Both the position numbers and the translations under genes were made by a program. Source: an uncultured Alistipes sp. (GTDB lineage Bacteria; Bacteroidota; Bacteroidia; Bacteroidales; Rikenellaceae). Taken from it: a DNA stretch of 64,000 bases. The notes beneath the pieces were generated by a model. It was not told the DNA's origin. It did no database searches and worked only from the letters and a program-made list of their open reading frames with translations. Where the stretch lies: assembly GCA_900769405.1 (NCBI GenBank), contig CAAGGL010000031.1, positions 62,001 through 126,000 on the forward strand, written 5' to 3'. Positions 49,834-58,078 of this stretch are shown piece after piece; position 1 is the stretch's first letter; each line of letters begins with the position of its first letter.

Positions 49834-50670
49834 ATGACAGAAAATATCCAACAACAGTTGATGGCTAAGGCCTACAATGCGGCTGTTCGTGCCGGCGCAG
49901 TGATTCTCGAAATCTATAAGCGTGAGGACTACCACGTCAGCCTGAAAAACGACTCGTCGCCCCTGACTATTGCCGATCGTCGTGCCCACGAAACCATCAA
50001 GGAGTATCTCGGCTCGACCCGTATTCCGATTCTGTCGGAGGAGGGACGCGAAATGCTCTACGATGAGCGTAAGAATTGGGAACTGTTCTGGTTGGTCGAT
50101 CCGCTCGATGGCACGAAGGAGTTCATCAACGGCAATAACGAGTTTACGGTTAATATCGCATTGATGAGCGACAACGAGGCTGTTGCGTCGGTGGTCTATG
50201 TTCCTTATATCAGCCGAATGTTTATGGCGGTTAAGGGTGGTGGAGCCTACGTCAAGGAGAATGTGGTGGCAACGTCCAGCTCCGAGGCGGACTTTGCTGA
50301 GATTGGCGAGGGCTTGATCTCACTGCCCGTTGCGACGCAGGGCAACGAGCCGATGCGTATCGCAATCAGCCGCTCGCACAATACGCCCGAAACATTCACC
50401 CATATCGACGCAATCCGCACGTGCGTACCCGATGTTGAGGTTGTCGAGCAGGGTAGCTCGTATAAGTTCTGTATGCTGGCCGAGGGTACGGTTGACTACT
50501 ACGTTCGCACGTCGAACACCTACGAGTGGGATACGGCGGCAGGAGAGCTGATTCTGTCGGAGGCCGGTGGCTCGACGGTAGCTATCGAGGACGGCAAGCA
50601 TTTGGCCTACAATAAGGAACATCTGAACAATCCTCACTTCGTTTGCCGTAGTAAATACTGCCGCATTTAG
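49834..50670 (+). CDS. cysQ: 3'(2'),5'-bisphosphate nucleotidase CysQ
   Basis: CysQ hydrolyses 3'-phosphoadenosine 5'-phosphate (PAP) to AMP, removing the by-product of sulfate activation. The 278-residue FIG-superfamily protein has metal-binding motifs SEEGRE (about 68-73), WLVDPLDGTKEFINGNNEFT (about 87-106) and the late WDTAAGELILSEAGG. A near-match -7 box (TATCTTTA, 49800) lies within a TATCTTT/AAAGATA palindrome 34 bp upstream. It is separate from the preceding membrane genes. Confidence 0.93.
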   Translation: MTENIQQQLMAKAYNAAVRAGAVILEIYKREDYHVSLKNDSSPLTIADRRAHETIKEYLGSTRIPILSEEGREMLYDERKNWELFWLVDPLDGTKEFINGNNEFTVNIALMSDNEAVASVVYVPYISRMFMAVKGGGAYVKENVVATSSSEADFAEIGEGLISLPVATQGNEPMRIAISRSHNTPETFTHIDAIRTCVPDVEVVEQGSSYKFCMLAEGTVDYYVRTSNTYEWDTAAGELILSEAGGSTVAIEDGKHLAYNKEHLNNPHFVCRSKYCRI

Positions 50671-50700
50671 CGGACGCAAAACTTAAATAAGGAGAAGACG

Positions 50701-51222
50701 ATGAGAACGATTATTAATGTCGGTTTGGGTCTTGCTTTGGCCTTTTGTTTAGTGTTCTTTCTGTCGGGCTCATTCGAGGAGTATGTTGACACGAAGGTTG
50801 AAGCGGCAGTAGCCAAGCACTTGGCTCAAATAGGCAATGAGGAGCAGGCGGAGCAACCGAGTGTTAATATTGACGAAGTGGTCGAATCGGATGTTACTAA
50901 GGCAGTTGCCAAAGTTAAAAAGGAGATGAAAGTAACCACCAAAACTGTTGCCCAAGTCCCTGCCGCAACAACGAAAACAACGACTACACAACCAGCCGAT
51001 AACCGCGTATGGATTGATGTTCGTGGTCCGAAGGGCGCGGTGAAACTCTACGTTGGTCAGCCCAAAGAGGAGGTTTTGCAGATACTTGGTACGCCTGATA
51101 GTTATGATTTCGGAGGTAAGTATGAAGATTGTAGTTATACGGTCGGTAAGGCAATTATCCCGAATTTGAAAATTGATTTTGAAAGTGGTAAGTTGAAGCG
51201 CGTAACGAAATACGACATTTAA
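50701..51222 (+). CDS. Membrane-anchored protein with BamE/SmpA-like C-terminus
   Basis: I do not recognise a named family for the full protein. The 173 residues comprise an N-terminal membrane helix (about 3-20), a charged helical stretch (about 25-75), a Thr/Gln-rich linker (about 78-102) and a C-terminal domain. That domain has KLYVGQPKEEVLQILGTPDS (about 119-138), as in BamE/SmpA-like folds. It is probably periplasmic and anchored in the inner membrane. It lies 30 bp after cysQ and may share its transcript. Confidence 0.65.
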   Translation: MRTIINVGLGLALAFCLVFFLSGSFEEYVDTKVEAAVAKHLAQIGNEEQAEQPSVNIDEVVESDVTKAVAKVKKEMKVTTKTVAQVPAATTKTTTTQPADNRVWIDVRGPKGAVKLYVGQPKEEVLQILGTPDSYDFGGKYEDCSYTVGKAIIPNLKIDFESGKLKRVTKYDI

Positions 51223-51243
51223 TCTCGCCTATAAGCATTAGTT

Positions 51244-51296
51244 CGGATCACCTGCACGCACGAAAAGCGATGACAAGTGATCCGTTCTCATTTTTT
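51244..51296 (+). terminator. Possible terminator before dusB
   Basis: CGGATCAC pairs with GTGATCCG across a 25-nt loop, then TTCTCATTTTTT. The long loop makes this a weak call. Confidence 0.4.
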
Positions 51297-51301
51297 ATCG
51301 C

Positions 51302-51309
51302 TATCTTTG
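51302..51309 (+). promoter_or_regulatory. Candidate -7 promoter element for dusB
   Basis: TATCTTTG lies 21 bp before the dusB start at 51331. Confidence 0.6.
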
Positions 51310-51330
51310 CGCCGTCAAAAAGCTAAACAG

Positions 51331-52353
51331 ATGAAGATTGCCGATATCGAATTGGGCGATAAGCCGTTGTTTCTTGCGCCGATGGAGGACGTGACCGATC
51401 CTTCGTTCCGATATATGTGTAAGCGCTTTGGTGCCGATGTGGTCTACACCGAGTTTATCTCGTCGGACGGCCTGATTCGCGATGCTGCCAAGTCGCTTGC
51501 CAAACTCAATATTGCCGAGGAGGAGCGCCCCGTCGGTATTCAGATCTATGGCCACCTGATCGAGCCTATGGTCGAGGCTGCGCGTATGGCCGAGGCTGCC
51601 AAACCCGACATTATCGACATCAATTTCGGCTGTCCCGTGAAGAAGATCGCCTCGCGCGGTGCGGGTAGCGGTATGATGCGCGATGTGCCCCTGATGGTCG
51701 AGATGACGCGCCAGATTGTGCAGGCGGTGAAGACCCCTGTGACGGTCAAGACGCGCTTGGGCTGGGACAACGACAACCGCAATATCGAGGATATCGCACT
51801 GCGCCTGCAAGATGTTGGTATCGCGGCACTTACGATTCACGGTCGCACCCGCGCACAGATGTATACGGGTCGTGCCGATTGGTCGCTGATTGGCAAGGTG
51901 AAGAACAACCCGCTGATCCATATTCCGATTATCGGTAATGGTGATATCGACTCGGCGGAGTCGGCTGCCGAGGCATTCGATCGCTGGGGTGTCGATGGTG
52001 TGATGATTGGTCGCGCGACATACGGTCGTCCGTGGATCTTCCGCGAGGTGCGCCACTATCTCTCGACGGGCGAGAAACTGCCTCAGCCGTCGGTCATCGA
52101 GCGTGTCGAGATCGCTAAGCACCACCTGCTTAAATCGGTTGAGGTCAAGGGCGAGCACGTTGGTGTGTTGGAGATGCGCCGCCACTTGTCGAACTATTTC
52201 AAGGGTCTGCCCGATTTCAAGTCGACGCGCTTGAAGTTGGTGACGCTGTTCGATATTCCCGAACTGATGTCGACGCTCGATTCGATTGCTGAGCGTTGGG
52301 GCGATTACGACACTTCGGCAACAGTTCCCGCCCCTCTGTCGCACGATTTATAG
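51331..52353 (+). CDS. dusB: tRNA-dihydrouridine synthase (DusB type)
   Basis: This FMN-dependent enzyme reduces uridines in the tRNA D-loop. The 340-residue protein has the TIM-barrel FMN motifs LAPMEDVTDPSFR, INFGCPVKKIASRGAGSGMM (about 91-110, with the catalytic Cys in GCP), VKTRLGWD and GVMIGRATYGRPWIF. ATG 51331 is used since homology (MKIADIELGDKPLFLAPM) begins there; the frame to 51277 crosses the promoter. It is a single gene, followed by a composite hairpin element. Confidence 0.93.
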   Translation: MKIADIELGDKPLFLAPMEDVTDPSFRYMCKRFGADVVYTEFISSDGLIRDAAKSLAKLNIAEEERPVGIQIYGHLIEPMVEAARMAEAAKPDIIDINFGCPVKKIASRGAGSGMMRDVPLMVEMTRQIVQAVKTPVTVKTRLGWDNDNRNIEDIALRLQDVGIAALTIHGRTRAQMYTGRADWSLIGKVKNNPLIHIPIIGNGDIDSAESAAEAFDRWGVDGVMIGRATYGRPWIFREVRHYLSTGEKLPQPSVIERVEIAKHHLLKSVEVKGEHVGVLEMRRHLSNYFKGLPDFKSTRLKLVTLFDIPELMSTLDSIAERWGDYDTSATVPAPLSHDL

Positions 52354-52368
52354 AGATTGATAATATTG

Positions 52369-52440
52369 TCGATTTCGGCGAAATCGATACACGCGGTGGC
52401 GCCCGCGACTTTTAGTCGCGCCGCCCCACGCCACCGCGTG
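52369..52440 (-). repeat. Composite nested-hairpin element, copy C
   Basis: On the minus strand, outer stem CACGCGGTGGCG pairs with CGCCACCGCGTG (52390-52401/52429-52440). It encloses GTGGGGC and an inner hairpin GCGACT-AAA-AGTCGC. Immediately downstream is a second hairpin, TCGATTTC/GAAATCGA (52369-52387). Read on the minus strand it follows the antiporter terminator, as copies A and B follow plus-strand terminators. Confidence 0.6.
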
Positions 52441-52466
52441 CGTAAACCAACCCATTAATAAAAAAC

Positions 52467-52495
52467 AACCGCGCTCACGAAAGGGCGCGGTTTTA
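52467..52495. terminator. Terminator downstream of the antiporter gene
   Basis: AACCGCGC pairs with GCGCGGTT, with T and A runs on both flanks, so it could serve both strands. Confidence 0.75.
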
Positions 52496-52513
52496 TTACA
52501 TTTGAGAGCGATC

Positions 52514-54010
52514 TTATCGCAACTTGACAACCTTCGTAATGCCGAGTGCCGCCAACTCGCGTTGCAACTCCTCGTCGTTATCCGAGATAATCAGCAGACG
52601 GTCGCCCTCTTCGAGCGTGGTATGTCCCTTTGGAATGAAATAGCGCTCGCCACGGCGCGCCATAACCACCAACGTATGGTCGGGCAAGGCGATCTGTTTC
52701 AGTTGGTTGCCACGAGCGATCATCGAGGCATTGATGCGGATCTCAGTCATTGCCGACTTGATCTTGTCGGGCATCTCGACCTCGAAACTCGACTCCTCTT
52801 CCTCCTCGGCAAGCCCCAGCACGTTTGCCATCGAGCTGACGGTAGTACCTTGAATCACCAGCGACAGAATCGTAACCAGATAGACCACGTTGAACATAAA
52901 TCGCGCACCGGGAACATCGGCCACCAGCGGATAGGTTGCGAAGATAATGGGAACGGCGCCACGCAGACCCACCCACGAAATATAGATTCGCGCTTTGGTT
53001 GTAAATTTACGGAACGGAGCCATACACAGCAGTACCGTTGCAGGGCGCGCCACGAAGATCATAAACACACCGACCAGACCGCCGATAATCAGCACATTGG
53101 GATCGCGCAGTTCGTCGAGATTGACCAGCAGACCGAGCGCAATGAACATCACAATCTGGAACAGCCACGTGAAGCTGTCGAAGAAGATTGTGAGTGTGCG
53201 TTTATGGGTGATTTTGTTGTTCCCGACCATCAGACCTGCCACATAGACCGCCAGGTAACCGTTACCGTGCAACATCTCGGCAATCGAGAAGGTGATGAAC
53301 ACAAACGCCAGTAGCAGAATCGAATAGAAGGCCTTATTGTCAATGTTGATGCGGTTGATCGACCACACGGCAATACGCCCGAAGGCGTAGCCGATAACGG
53401 CACCGACCGCCATTTTGATCATAAAATCGACCACCGCGCTCCATACGTTCACGTCGCTCGAACCCGTCGGCGCGAGCACTCCGACCAGCAACACCGTCAG
53501 GATATATGCCATCGGGTCGTTACTACCACTTTCGAGCTCCAACATCGGGCGCAGGTTCTCTTTTAGTCCTGTCTTTTTGCTTCGCAGGATCGAGAACACC
53601 GAGGCCGAGTCGGTCGATGACATCATCGCCGCCAGCAGTAGCGACTGCATAAACGAGAACTCGAAACCGAATAGCGGCATTATCAGATATACGAACGTGC
53701 CGAGTAGTAGGGCAGTGATCGCCACGCCCAACGTGGCGAGTATCACTCCTGGCGTTAGAATGGGGCGTATCTCCTTGATTTTGGTGTCCATACCGCCCGA
53801 GAACAGAATGATACTCAACGCAATCATACCGATAAACTGCGTCAGCTCGGGCGAGTCGAACGAGATCAGCTGGTAGCCGAACAGCATACCCACCACCAAG
53901 AACAACAGCAGGGCAGGCGCACCGAAACGGTAGGCGGTTTTACCCGCCATTACGGCCGCGAAGAGCAGTATCGCGCTGATGAATACAAAATTTTCGGAGG
54001 TTATAGTCAT
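52514..54010 (-). CDS. CPA1-type potassium/proton antiporter with TrkA-C domain
   Basis: The 498-residue protein has about 12 membrane helices (residues 5-390) in the CPA1/NhaP2 pattern. This includes the SSTDSASVFSILR segment and ELESGSNDPMAYILT, with the acidic pair expected for ion transport. A cytoplasmic TrkA-C (RCK_C) ligand-binding domain lies at about 410-495 (HTLVVMARRGERYFIPKGHT). It would exchange K+ or Na+ for protons, with regulation by the C-terminal domain. It lies about 50 bp downstream of the TonB-like gene and ends near a terminator. Confidence 0.9.
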   Translation of the reverse strand: MTITSENFVFISAILLFAAVMAGKTAYRFGAPALLLFLVVGMLFGYQLISFDSPELTQFIGMIALSIILFSGGMDTKIKEIRPILTPGVILATLGVAITALLLGTFVYLIMPLFGFEFSFMQSLLLAAMMSSTDSASVFSILRSKKTGLKENLRPMLELESGSNDPMAYILTVLLVGVLAPTGSSDVNVWSAVVDFMIKMAVGAVIGYAFGRIAVWSINRINIDNKAFYSILLLAFVFITFSIAEMLHGNGYLAVYVAGLMVGNNKITHKRTLTIFFDSFTWLFQIVMFIALGLLVNLDELRDPNVLIIGGLVGVFMIFVARPATVLLCMAPFRKFTTKARIYISWVGLRGAVPIIFATYPLVADVPGARFMFNVVYLVTILSLVIQGTTVSSMANVLGLAEEEEESSFEVEMPDKIKSAMTEIRINASMIARGNQLKQIALPDHTLVVMARRGERYFIPKGHTTLEEGDRLLIISDNDEELQRELAALGITKVVKLR

Positions 54011-54060
54011 TATGTCGAAACGTGTGTGTCGTGTTGCCCTTTCAAATCTTTTGCCGAACG

Positions 54061-54867
54061 CTACTGCGGACGGAACAGATAGGTGATTGTGCCGCGATGA
54101 CGCTCGGGAGCACTTTGGTCGAGGTTGAATCGCGACTCGCGAGCCTTGCGCACAGCGGCGTCGTGCAGTTCGGCAATGTTGTCCGACTGCGAGCGATCAA
54201 CCTCGGCTGCGATGACGTTGCCACTGCGATTGAGCGTAACATTGACCACCACGCGACCACCGCTCTGGCAGGTGTATGCCGGAACGGGCAGCTTGCGCGA
54301 TTGACGTATGGGATTCTCAAACGAGTACTCGACCGTCACGTTGCCCGCCACCTTTGCGTCGCGCCCCTCAGTCGCCTCGCCCGAAGTGTTCTGCGGACGA
54401 TTCTCGCTGATGGCATTGGCGTCGTTCACACCCTGATTGAAGGTCTCGCGGTTGGCGCGCATACGCTCCTGCACCTCCTTGCCGTAGTCGCTCAGATCCG
54501 ATCCTGCGGCGGCACGCTGAGCCTCCGCCTCGCTCAGGTTCGAGTTGGCATTCGAGATTCGGTTCGAGATGGAGCCGTAGTCGGCCATTTGCTGCTTTCG
54601 TTCGATCTCGCGTTCGAGGCGCGCCTTCTCGGCTGCAAGCTCTTCGAGCGTCTCGATGTCGATCACCATACCCTGCATATGGGGGCGCGTGTTGACAACG
54701 ATCTTCGAGCTGACGAATGCGATCGCCACGAGCAGATAGATGATCAGCGTGATGCACAATCCTGCGCGATGGTCGAATGCCCATTCGCCCGCATCGGTTT
54801 TGCGGTTATCGAACGGAAGTTTGATTCTTTGTCGTTTTTTTGCGTTATCTGTTGGTTGATTTGTCAT
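54061..54867 (-). CDS. TonB-like energy transducer
   Basis: The 268-residue protein has a cytoplasmic N-terminus, one membrane helix (about residues 33-52), a helical periplasmic linker (about 75-180) and a C-terminal TonB-like domain (about 185-265). The domain has the pattern GGRVVVNVTLNRSGNVIAAE and DAAVRKARESRF. The linker is charged and Ala/Arg-rich, not the long Pro repeats of classical TonB. ExbB and ExbD genes are not in the window; in Bacteroidetes they often lie directly upstream. It probably links the proton gradient to outer-membrane receptors. Confidence 0.8.
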   Translation of the reverse strand: MTNQPTDNAKKRQRIKLPFDNRKTDAGEWAFDHRAGLCITLIIYLLVAIAFVSSKIVVNTRPHMQGMVIDIETLEELAAEKARLEREIERKQQMADYGSISNRISNANSNLSEAEAQRAAAGSDLSDYGKEVQERMRANRETFNQGVNDANAISENRPQNTSGEATEGRDAKVAGNVTVEYSFENPIRQSRKLPVPAYTCQSGGRVVVNVTLNRSGNVIAAEVDRSQSDNIAELHDAAVRKARESRFNLDQSAPERHRGTITYLFRPQ

Positions 54868-54915
54868 TTATGCTGTGAATTTTCTACAAAAATACGATTT
54901 TCTCTAAAAAATTCA

Positions 54916-54923
54916 TACCTTTG
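54916..54923 (+). promoter_or_regulatory. Candidate -7 promoter element for lpxC-fabZ
   Basis: TACCTTTG lies 30 bp before the lpxC-fabZ start. Confidence 0.6.
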
Positions 54924-54952
54924 TAGAATAAATGACGAAAAAATAGGAACAA

Positions 54953-56341
54953 ATGATAACAAAACAACAGACATTGAAGGCTCCGCTGTCGTTCTCCGGC
55001 CGCGGTTTGCATACAGGTGTAAATGTCAATATGACCGTTCTGCCGGCAGCTGCCGATACGGGTCTGATCTTCCGTCGTGTCGATTTGGAGGGTGCTCCCG
55101 AGGTTCCTGCGCTGGGTGATTTCGTAGTCGATACTTCGCGTGGTACGACTATTGAGCGCGGTGCGGCTAAGGTTTCGACTATCGAGCATATTGTTTCGGC
55201 ATTGTGGACTATGGGCGTCGATAACGCGATTATCGAGGTTGACGCTCCCGAGACGCCGATTATGGACGGCTCGGCTCGCGAGTATGCCGCAGGTATTGCT
55301 GCGGTGGGCTTGGAGGAGCAGGCTGCCGATCGCAAATATTACGAGGTAACCGATAAGATTGTCTATACGATTCCCGAGAAGGGCGTGGTTATTTTGTTGT
55401 ACCCCGATGATGAGTTTAGCGTGTCGGTACACGTCGATTATAACTCGAAGGTCATCGGTAATCAGTACGCAACCTTCCTGCCCACGGACGATTATCAGGA
55501 TACGATCGCATCGTGCCGCACCTTCGTCTTCCTGCACGAGTTGGAGCCGCTGCTCAAAGCCAACCTGATCAAGGGCGGTGATCTGGACAACGCGATTGTG
55601 GTTGTCGAGAATCCCGTTTCGGACGAGGAGTTGAGCCGCTTGGCAAAGGTGTTCAACAAGCAGGATATCAAGATCACGGGCGGTTATCTGAACCACCTCG
55701 AATTGCGCTATACCAACGAGCTGGCACGCCATAAGTTGCTCGATATCCTTGGCGATTTCGCTCTGCTGGGCGTTCGCATCAAGGGCCGTATTATGGCGAC
55801 CCGTCCCGGTCACTTCGCTAATACCGAGACGGTTAAGCAGATGCGCCGCGTGATGCGCAGAGAGGGTGAGAAACCCCGCTTCAAGTACGATCCTTCGGTT
55901 GCTCCCGTATATGACATCAACGCTCTGCGCGCGATGTTGCCGCATCGTCCGCCGTTCCTGCTGATCGACCGCATCTTCCACATCGACGAGGAGTCGGTTG
56001 CGGGTATCAAGAACGTAACGATGAACGAGCCCTTCTTCGTGGGGCATTTCCCCGAGGAGCCCGTGATGCCGGGTGTGCTGATCGTCGAGGCTATGGCTCA
56101 GTGTGGCGGTATTTTGGCGCTGAGTGCGGTGCCCGATCCCGAGAACTACTCGACCTACTTTATGAAGATCGACGGCGTGCGTTTCAAGCGCAAGGTTGTT
56201 CCCGGTGATACGTTGCAGTTCGAGCTGCGTCTGGCCGAGCCTATTCGCCGTGGTATTGTGCTGATGGAGGCTAAGGCGTTTGTTGGCGGTCAGTTGGCAA
56301 CCGAGGCTATGCTTATGGCGCAAATTGCTAAGAAAAAGTAA
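54953..56341 (+). CDS. lpxC-fabZ: Fused UDP-3-O-acyl-N-acetylglucosamine deacetylase / 3-hydroxyacyl-ACP dehydratase (LpxC-FabZ)
   Basis: The 462-residue fusion joins LpxC (about residues 1-310), the committed step of lipid A synthesis, to FabZ (about 320-462), which dehydrates 3-hydroxyacyl-ACP. LpxC motifs are SFSGRGLHTG, the zinc His in IEHIVSAL, and HKLLDILGDFALLG. FabZ motifs are MLPHRPPFLLIDRI, the catalytic His in VGHFPEEPVMPG and the Glu in VEAMAQ. The two activities compete for the same acyl-ACP, and fusion is a known Bacteroidetes trait. lpxA follows 32 bp later. Confidence 0.96.
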   Translation: MITKQQTLKAPLSFSGRGLHTGVNVNMTVLPAAADTGLIFRRVDLEGAPEVPALGDFVVDTSRGTTIERGAAKVSTIEHIVSALWTMGVDNAIIEVDAPETPIMDGSAREYAAGIAAVGLEEQAADRKYYEVTDKIVYTIPEKGVVILLYPDDEFSVSVHVDYNSKVIGNQYATFLPTDDYQDTIASCRTFVFLHELEPLLKANLIKGGDLDNAIVVVENPVSDEELSRLAKVFNKQDIKITGGYLNHLELRYTNELARHKLLDILGDFALLGVRIKGRIMATRPGHFANTETVKQMRRVMRREGEKPRFKYDPSVAPVYDINALRAMLPHRPPFLLIDRIFHIDEESVAGIKNVTMNEPFFVGHFPEEPVMPGVLIVEAMAQCGGILALSAVPDPENYSTYFMKIDGVRFKRKVVPGDTLQFELRLAEPIRRGIVLMEAKAFVGGQLATEAMLMAQIAKKK

Positions 56342-56373
56342 GATAACAATCGAATAAAACAGAACATCGAAAT

Positions 56374-57183
56374 ATGGAAAATTCACTGATCAGCCCGATG
56401 GCATACGTTCATCCCGATGCTAAGATCGGCGCCAACGTTACGATTGATCCGTTCGCATACGTTGCGGCAGATGTCGTTGTAGGCGACGATTGCCATATCC
56501 GCACGGGAGCAGTGTTGCAGGACGGTGCTCGTTTGGGTAAGGGCTGCGATATTCATACGGGAGCGGTCATTGCCGGTATCCCTCAGGATTTGAAATTCAA
56601 GGGCGAGTATTCGACTGCCGAGCTGGGCGACTATAACGTAGTTCGCGAGTGTGCAACGGTCAATCGCGGTACGGCAGCTAAGGGTAAGACGGTAGTTGGT
56701 AGCCACAACCTGATTATGGCCTACGCTCACGTAGCACACGACTGCGAGGTGGGTAGCCACTGCGTGATCGTCAATGGCGTTTCGCTGGCGGGCGAGGTCG
56801 AGGTTGGCGATTGGGCAATCATTGGCGGTCACTCGGCTGTTCACCAGTTCTGCCGTATCGGTGCTCACGCTATGGTGGGTGGCGGCTCGTTGGTTAGCAA
56901 GGATATTCCTCCCTACGTTAAGGCGGCGCACCTGCCTGTTTCGTTCGTTGGAGCTAACTTCTTGGGTCTGCGTCGTCGCGGTTTCACTTCGACTCAGATC
57001 GAGGAGATTCAGAATATCTTCCGCGTGCTGTTCCAGAGTGGTCACAGCTATGGAAAAGCGGTTGAGTTCGTTGAGGAGCAGTTCCCGCAGTCGGAGTTGC
57101 GTGATGAGATTTTGGATTTCATTCGCTCGTCGAAGCGCGGTATCTTGAAGCCCTACAACCCGAAGGCAACCAGCGAAGAGTAA
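56374..57183 (+). CDS. lpxA: UDP-N-acetylglucosamine acyltransferase
   Basis: LpxA transfers the 3-hydroxyacyl chain from ACP to UDP-GlcNAc, the first step of lipid A synthesis. The 269-residue protein is a left-handed beta helix of hexapeptide repeats (from about residue 8 to 190) and has a C-terminal helical part. The catalytic His lies in AYAHVAHDCEVG (about 115-126), and the NRGT motif precedes it. With lpxC-fabZ upstream it forms a lipid A operon, closed by a terminator. Confidence 0.95.
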   Translation: MENSLISPMAYVHPDAKIGANVTIDPFAYVAADVVVGDDCHIRTGAVLQDGARLGKGCDIHTGAVIAGIPQDLKFKGEYSTAELGDYNVVRECATVNRGTAAKGKTVVGSHNLIMAYAHVAHDCEVGSHCVIVNGVSLAGEVEVGDWAIIGGHSAVHQFCRIGAHAMVGGGSLVSKDIPPYVKAAHLPVSFVGANFLGLRRRGFTSTQIEEIQNIFRVLFQSGHSYGKAVEFVEEQFPQSELRDEILDFIRSSKRGILKPYNPKATSEE

Positions 57184-57207
57184 GGCGCAATCCTCAAAGA
57201 CAAAAAT

Positions 57208-57246
57208 AAAGTCGCACCCCGAAAATGAGGTGCGGCTTTTTGTTTT
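57208..57246 (+). terminator. Intrinsic terminator after lpxA
   Basis: AAAGTCGCACC pairs with GGTGCGGCTTT (11 bp) and is followed by TTGTTTTT. Confidence 0.85.
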
Positions 57247-57250
57247 TATC

Positions 57251-57318
57251 CAAGTTCTGCGGCTGCGGGGGTTGCCCAAAGGGCGAGCCGCAGAACTTGA
57301 CACGTTTCGAAAACGTGT
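57251..57318 (+). repeat. Composite nested-hairpin element, copy B
   Basis: Outer stem CAAGTTCTGCGGCT (57251-57264) pairs with AGCCGCAGAACTTG (57286-57299). It encloses GCGGGGGTT and an inner hairpin GCCC-AAA-GGGC (57274-57284). A second hairpin, ACACGTTT/AAACGTGT (57300-57318), follows directly. The core aligns with copy A over about 30 nt. It fills the lpxA-MORN gap. Confidence 0.65.
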
Positions 57319-57321
57319 GAT

Positions 57322-57894
57322 TTACTTTTTCTCTTCGAGGGGTTTGATAGATTTCTCTTTGAGAACTCCACGCACCCAACGAGCCGAGTATAAGCGACCG
57401 TCGAGGTCTTGGATTACGCCCTTGCCGTGGGGAACACCATTCTCGAAATTAACCGTAAAAGTAATACCCTCAGGAGTTTGGAACGTGCCATTGCCATTGG
57501 GCAGGTCGCGCTCCCACGTGCCGCAATACTTGCTGCCGTCGGGGTAAACCATTGTACCGACACCCTTAATCTCGCCATAATAGGTCTGACCTTGATATGC
57601 CGAGCCATCGTTCCAACGGGCGGTCATCATACCCGTTGAGTCATCAATTTTAGTTTCAACAGCGTGTTTCGGCACAATCTTTTTGGGAATGGGAACAGAT
57701 ATTATACGTCGTCCTGTTGCCATCGTTCCTTTCGATGTATTATATTTTGGCTTGGGCATATAAGTGCCACTTTGCTGCATTTGATTTGTCCATTGATTCG
57801 CCGGGCTAACGGGTGCAGCAGGGTCACCGGGTCGTTTAGCTTGTATTTGGCAACAGAATATTACCGCCAATAATATTAATAGATATCGTTTCAT
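57322..57894 (-). CDS. Secreted MORN-repeat protein
   Basis: The 190-residue protein has a signal peptide (about residues 1-20: LLILLAVIFCCQIQA). A Pro/Thr/Lys-rich segment follows, then three or four MORN repeats (about 110-180), with GEIKGVGTMVYPDGSKYCGT and GNGTFQTPEGITF. MORN repeats are short beta-hairpin scaffolds, often near membranes; no enzyme activity is implied. ATG 57894 gives a proper signal peptide; the frame to 57960 would add 22 residues ahead of it. Confidence 0.82.
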   Translation of the reverse strand: MKRYLLILLAVIFCCQIQAKRPGDPAAPVSPANQWTNQMQQSGTYMPKPKYNTSKGTMATGRRIISVPIPKKIVPKHAVETKIDDSTGMMTARWNDGSAYQGQTYYGEIKGVGTMVYPDGSKYCGTWERDLPNGNGTFQTPEGITFTVNFENGVPHGKGVIQDLDGRLYSARWVRGVLKEKSIKPLEEKK

Positions 57895-58024
57895 AGCGAA
57901 GTAGTTTTTGGTAATTAAATCACGTTTTCGCAAAAAAACAAAAAATATTTGAATTTCCAAATTTTATCGCTGAAAATTAACAAATTAGTGCGTTTTTATA
58001 TCTATCGCTCTGTTGACAAACGGA

Positions 58025-58055
58025 AACGACCGTCCCTCACGGAGGGACGGTCGTT
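58025..58055 (-). terminator. Hairpin downstream of nagB
   Basis: A perfect 14-bp stem (AACGACCGTCCCTC with GAGGGACGGTCGTT) has a 3-nt loop. The following T-run on the minus strand is weak. Confidence 0.65.
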
Positions 58056-58078
58056 ATTGTAAAGGTATCGCGTTCGGA

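Noticed and set aside
54884..56386. A 500-codon frame opposite lpxC-fabZ
   Set aside because: The plus-strand fusion is unmistakable, and the antisense product has low-complexity His/Arg/Gln composition typical of shadow frames.
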